Source: Microbacterium helvum (GTDB lineage Bacteria > Actinomycetota > Actinomycetes > Actinomycetales > Microbacteriaceae). From it: a stretch of 64,000 nucleotides of DNA. The notes below the pieces were generated by a model, which saw only the letters and a program-made list of their open reading frames with translations, was not told the origin of the DNA and did no database searches. Position 1 is the stretch's first letter, and every line of letters begins with the position of its first letter. The position numbers and the translations under genes were made by a program. The stretch spans positions 248,001 to 312,000 of the forward strand of contig NZ_JACXZS010000003.1 of NCBI RefSeq assembly GCF_014779795.1, given 5' to 3'. This document shows positions 62,216 through 64,000 of the stretch, piece by piece.

Positions 62216-63057
62216 TCAGCACCGTCGACGCTCTGAAGACGCGGCTCGCCGAGGTGCGCGCCGGCGCACCAGATGCCCGGGTCGCACTCATCTCGACGAT
62301 CGGCTCGCTGCACGACGGTCACATCGACCTCGTGCACCGGGCGCGCGAGGTCGCCGACATCGTGGTGGTGTCGCTGTTCGTCAACCGGCTGCGGTTCGGG
62401 TCGCCCGCCGAGTACGAGGCGTATCCGCGCACGCCGGACGACGACGAGCGGCTGCTGCAGTCGCTCGGCGTCGACGTGGTGTTCGCTCCTCGCGCGGACG
62501 AGCTCCTGCCCGACGGCGCCGCGACGACGAAGGTCGGCGCGGGCGACCTCGGCCTGCGGTACGAGGGCAGGTCGCGGCCCTACTACTTCGACGGTCTGCT
62601 GACCGTCGAGGCGAAGCTGCTCAACCTGGTGCGTCCCGATGTCGCCGTGTACGGCGAGCGGGACCGGCAGCGCGTGTTCCTCGTGCGTCGCATGATCCGC
62701 GACCTCTTCTTCGATGTCGAGGTCGCCACCGTGCAGACCGTGCGCCGCGACGACGGCCTGCCGGTCTCGACCCGCGTCGGCATGCTCGACGACCGGGACC
62801 TCGCCGCGGCGGTGCTGCTGCCCGCGGCGCTGGACGCCGCCGCGGCCAACGCCGATCGCGGGATCGATGCGTGCATCGCCGCTGCGCAGTCGACGCTCAT
62901 GGGCGAGCCGCGCATCCGCCTGGAGTACCTGAGCGTCGTCGACCCGCAGACGTTCCTGCCCGCGGACGAGGGCTCCCAGGGGCCCGCTCTGGCGCTGATC
63001 GCGGCGACCGTCGCGGGCCACCGATTCGTCGACAACGCCGAGATCTACCTCGGCTGA
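62212..63057 (+). CDS. panC: Pantoate-beta-alanine ligase homologue with altered active site
   Basis: 281 residues, full PanC length and fold order, so not decayed. Retained: H34 and H37 in SLHDGH, N58, the EGRSRPYYFDGLLTVEAKL block, D151 and R188. Changed against the usual motifs: PTMG is S28-T-I-G; FVNPxQF is FVNR-L-R61-F; GEKDYQQ is GER150-D-R-Q-R154; SSRN is STRV. In M. tuberculosis PanC the two glutamines replaced here by Arg (61 and 154) contact pantoate, so the acid substrate may differ. Otherwise it is the genome's PanC in a divergent form. ATGA overlap with the DUF2520 gene. Confidence 0.8.
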   Translation: MISTVDALKTRLAEVRAGAPDARVALISTIGSLHDGHIDLVHRAREVADIVVVSLFVNRLRFGSPAEYEAYPRTPDDDERLLQSLGVDVVFAPRADELLPDGAATTKVGAGDLGLRYEGRSRPYYFDGLLTVEAKLLNLVRPDVAVYGERDRQRVFLVRRMIRDLFFDVEVATVQTVRRDDGLPVSTRVGMLDDRDLAAAVLLPAALDAAAANADRGIDACIAAAQSTLMGEPRIRLEYLSVVDPQTFLPADEGSQGPALALIAATVAGHRFVDNAEIYLG

Positions 63058-63061
63058 GCAC

Positions 63062-63099
63062 CGCCGAGCGGGAAGGACACCTGTCGTCCCCGCTCGGCG
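63062..63099. terminator. Terminator after panC
   Basis: CGCCGAGCGG (63062-63071) pairs with CCGCTCGGCG (63090-63099), with an inner GGAC/GTCC step. It also lies past the end of the small minus-strand gene. Confidence 0.7.
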
Positions 63100-63145
63100 C
63101 CCTCCGGGCGGAGCACGCCGTCGTGTCCGCACGGAGTGCTGGCGA

Positions 63146-63256
63146 TCACGAACCCTTGCGGGTGCGCACCGTGCTCTCTTCGACCTTCGCCCGCTTCTGC
63201 TCGCGCTTCTCTTTGAGCGACATCTGAGCGGGCTTCTTCGCCTGCTGCTTCGACAT
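63146..63256 (-). CDS. Small basic protein, 36 aa
   Basis: ATG 63256 with a GCGAGGA ribosome site 5 nt away, reading to a TGA at 63146. The product starts MSKQQAKKPAQMSLKEKREQ and ends VEESTVRTRKGS: about one third Lys/Arg, helical, no hydrophobic core, i.e. of the kind that binds RNA or the ribosome. The 411-bp gap between panC and lysS holds this gene, the terminator and the lysS promoter. Supported by ribosome site and composition only. Confidence 0.6.
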   Translation of the reverse strand: MSKQQAKKPAQMSLKEKREQKRAKVEESTVRTRKGS

Positions 63257-63414
63257 GGTGTCCTCGCTTCCCCTGTGATAGTTGGCGGGTCCGGCCGACC
63301 ATAGCCCAGTTCGCGAGGGAAGTCACTTCGCCTCGGTCGCCGTCCGAGCGGAACGCTCACCACCGCTGCGCCGCGGGCGCCGACGGACTCAGCGAGCCCC
63401 GGGACGGCCCTCGG

Positions 63415-63420
63415 TAGAAT
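63415..63420 (+). promoter_or_regulatory. Candidate -10 of lysS (TAGAAT)
   Basis: TAGAAT 48 bp upstream of GTG 63469, followed by a GAGGAG ribosome site (63455-63460), so this gene is leadered. Confidence 0.55.
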
Positions 63421-63468
63421 CGACGGGTCCGCGCTCTGCGGACGACACCCCACTGAGGAGCCCACCCC

Positions 63469-64000
63469 GTGACCGACACGCCGCCGCCCGTCGAGCCGAC
63501 CGAAGAAGACGTCTTCGAGCAGAAGGCCGTGCGGCTGGCCAAGCGCGAGCGTCTGATCGCCGAGCGGACGGATGCCGCGGGTGGGGCGTACCCGGTGAGC
63601 CTGCCGATCACCGACACGATCCCGGCGCTGCGCGAGCGCTTCGGCGATCTGGAGGCCGGCGCCGAGACGGGCGTCGTCGCGGGGGTCGCGGGTCGTGTGG
63701 TGTTCAGCCGCAACACCGGCAAGCTGTGCTTCGCATCGCTGCAGGCCGGCGACGGCAGCCGAATCCAGGCGATGGTCTCGCTCGCCGCCGTCGGCGAGGA
63801 GTCGCTGCAGCAGTGGAAGGAGCTCGTCGACCTGGGCGACCACGTGTTCGTCTCGGGCGAGGTCGTCTCCAGCCGTCGCGGCGAGCTGTCGGTCATGGTG
63901 TCGGACTGGCGTATCGCGTCGAAGGCCGTTCTGCCGCTGCCGAACCTGCACTCCGAGCTCAGCGAAGAGAGCCGGGTGCGCAGCCGCTTCCTCGATCTCA
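63469..64000 (+). CDS. lysS: Lysyl-tRNA synthetase, N-terminal part (3' end outside window)
   Basis: Class II synthetase charging tRNA-Lys. The visible 177 residues start VTDTPPPVEPTEEDV and cover the helical lead (EQKAVRLAKRERLIAERTDA, AYPVSLPITDT) and the anticodon-binding OB fold (VAGRVVFSRNTGKLCFASLQ, GDHVFVSGEVVSSRRGELSV). It ends in the SEESRVRSRFLDL linker just before the catalytic domain. Reads off the window end. GTG start with GAGGAG ribosome site. Confidence 0.96.
   Translation, partial: MTDTPPPVEPTEEDVFEQKAVRLAKRERLIAERTDAAGGAYPVSLPITDTIPALRERFGDLEAGAETGVVAGVAGRVVFSRNTGKLCFASLQAGDGSRIQAMVSLAAVGEESLQQWKELVDLGDHVFVSGEVVSSRRGELSVMVSDWRIASKAVLPLPNLHSELSEESRVRSRFLDL

Noticed and set aside
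62212..63057. panC homologue considered a pseudogene because key motif residues differ
   Set aside because: Full length, no frameshift or stop, good codon use, and most of the active-site block is retained; divergent function or form is more likely.

Overview
The window is high-GC DNA from an actinobacterium, most likely a Microbacteriaceae member close to Microbacterium. That placement is inferred from composition, from many TANNNT-N6-start (leaderless) promoters, from the folE-folP-folB-folK-DUF3180-PH-PH-DUF2520-panC-lysS gene order, and from actinobacterial families such as SCO7613-like membrane proteins. No rRNA operon, CRISPR array, insertion sequence or prophage is visible.

Layout. 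1-1.8 kb: a small accessory patch with the end of an FtsX-type ABC permease, a small secreted protein, a lipoprotein and the 3' remnant of a DUF4143 ATPase. It is less GC-rich in part and lacks the genome-typical heptamer GGATGCC. 1.8-7 kb: malate dehydrogenase, a zinc metallopeptidase and proline iminopeptidase pair, and a DEAD-box RNA helicase. 7-14.4 kb: TetR and a divergent flavin monooxygenase, an aldehyde dehydrogenase-GMC oxidoreductase operon and a GPH-type sugar symporter. 14.6-17.8 kb: a tryptophan-to-anthranilate operon (kynA, amidohydrolase, kynU) in which an amidohydrolase stands where the formamidase should be. 18-30 kb: a glutaredoxin-like protein, a GT2-GtrA glycosyltransferase, a polysaccharide deacetylase, a double-ACT protein, a DUF2975-XRE-SCO7613 membrane operon, a CPBP protease and a LuxR (LAL) regulator.

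30.2-48.6 kb is a carbohydrate-utilisation locus: GH29, GH110, GH95, GH36 and GH27 glycosidases, a CE7-type esterase, two ABC permeases with a solute-binding lipoprotein, an enolase-superfamily dehydratase and a ROK regulator. Only GH27 and the binding protein carry export signals. I infer that a branched alpha-galactose/alpha-fucose glycan is opened outside, imported as decorated oligosaccharides, and trimmed in the cytoplasm. No transporter ATPase is encoded here, so a shared MsiK-type ATPase is presumably used.

48.7-49.0 kb: tRNA-Phe, tRNA-Asp and tRNA-Glu on the minus strand. 49.2-64 kb is housekeeping: M23 peptidase, pyrophosphatase, tilS, hpt, a lipoprotein, ftsH, the folate operon running into DUF3180, two PH-domain proteins, a DUF2520 protein and a PanC homologue with altered pantoate-site residues, then a 36-residue basic protein and the start of lysS.

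Patterns not explained by genes: (i) GGATGCC/GGCATCC is strongly over-represented in both orientations and also forms the core of two long terminator palindromes, like DNA-uptake sequences elsewhere; (ii) at least two families of intergenic palindromic repeats; (iii) a set of well-formed leaderless promoters that fix several start codons.
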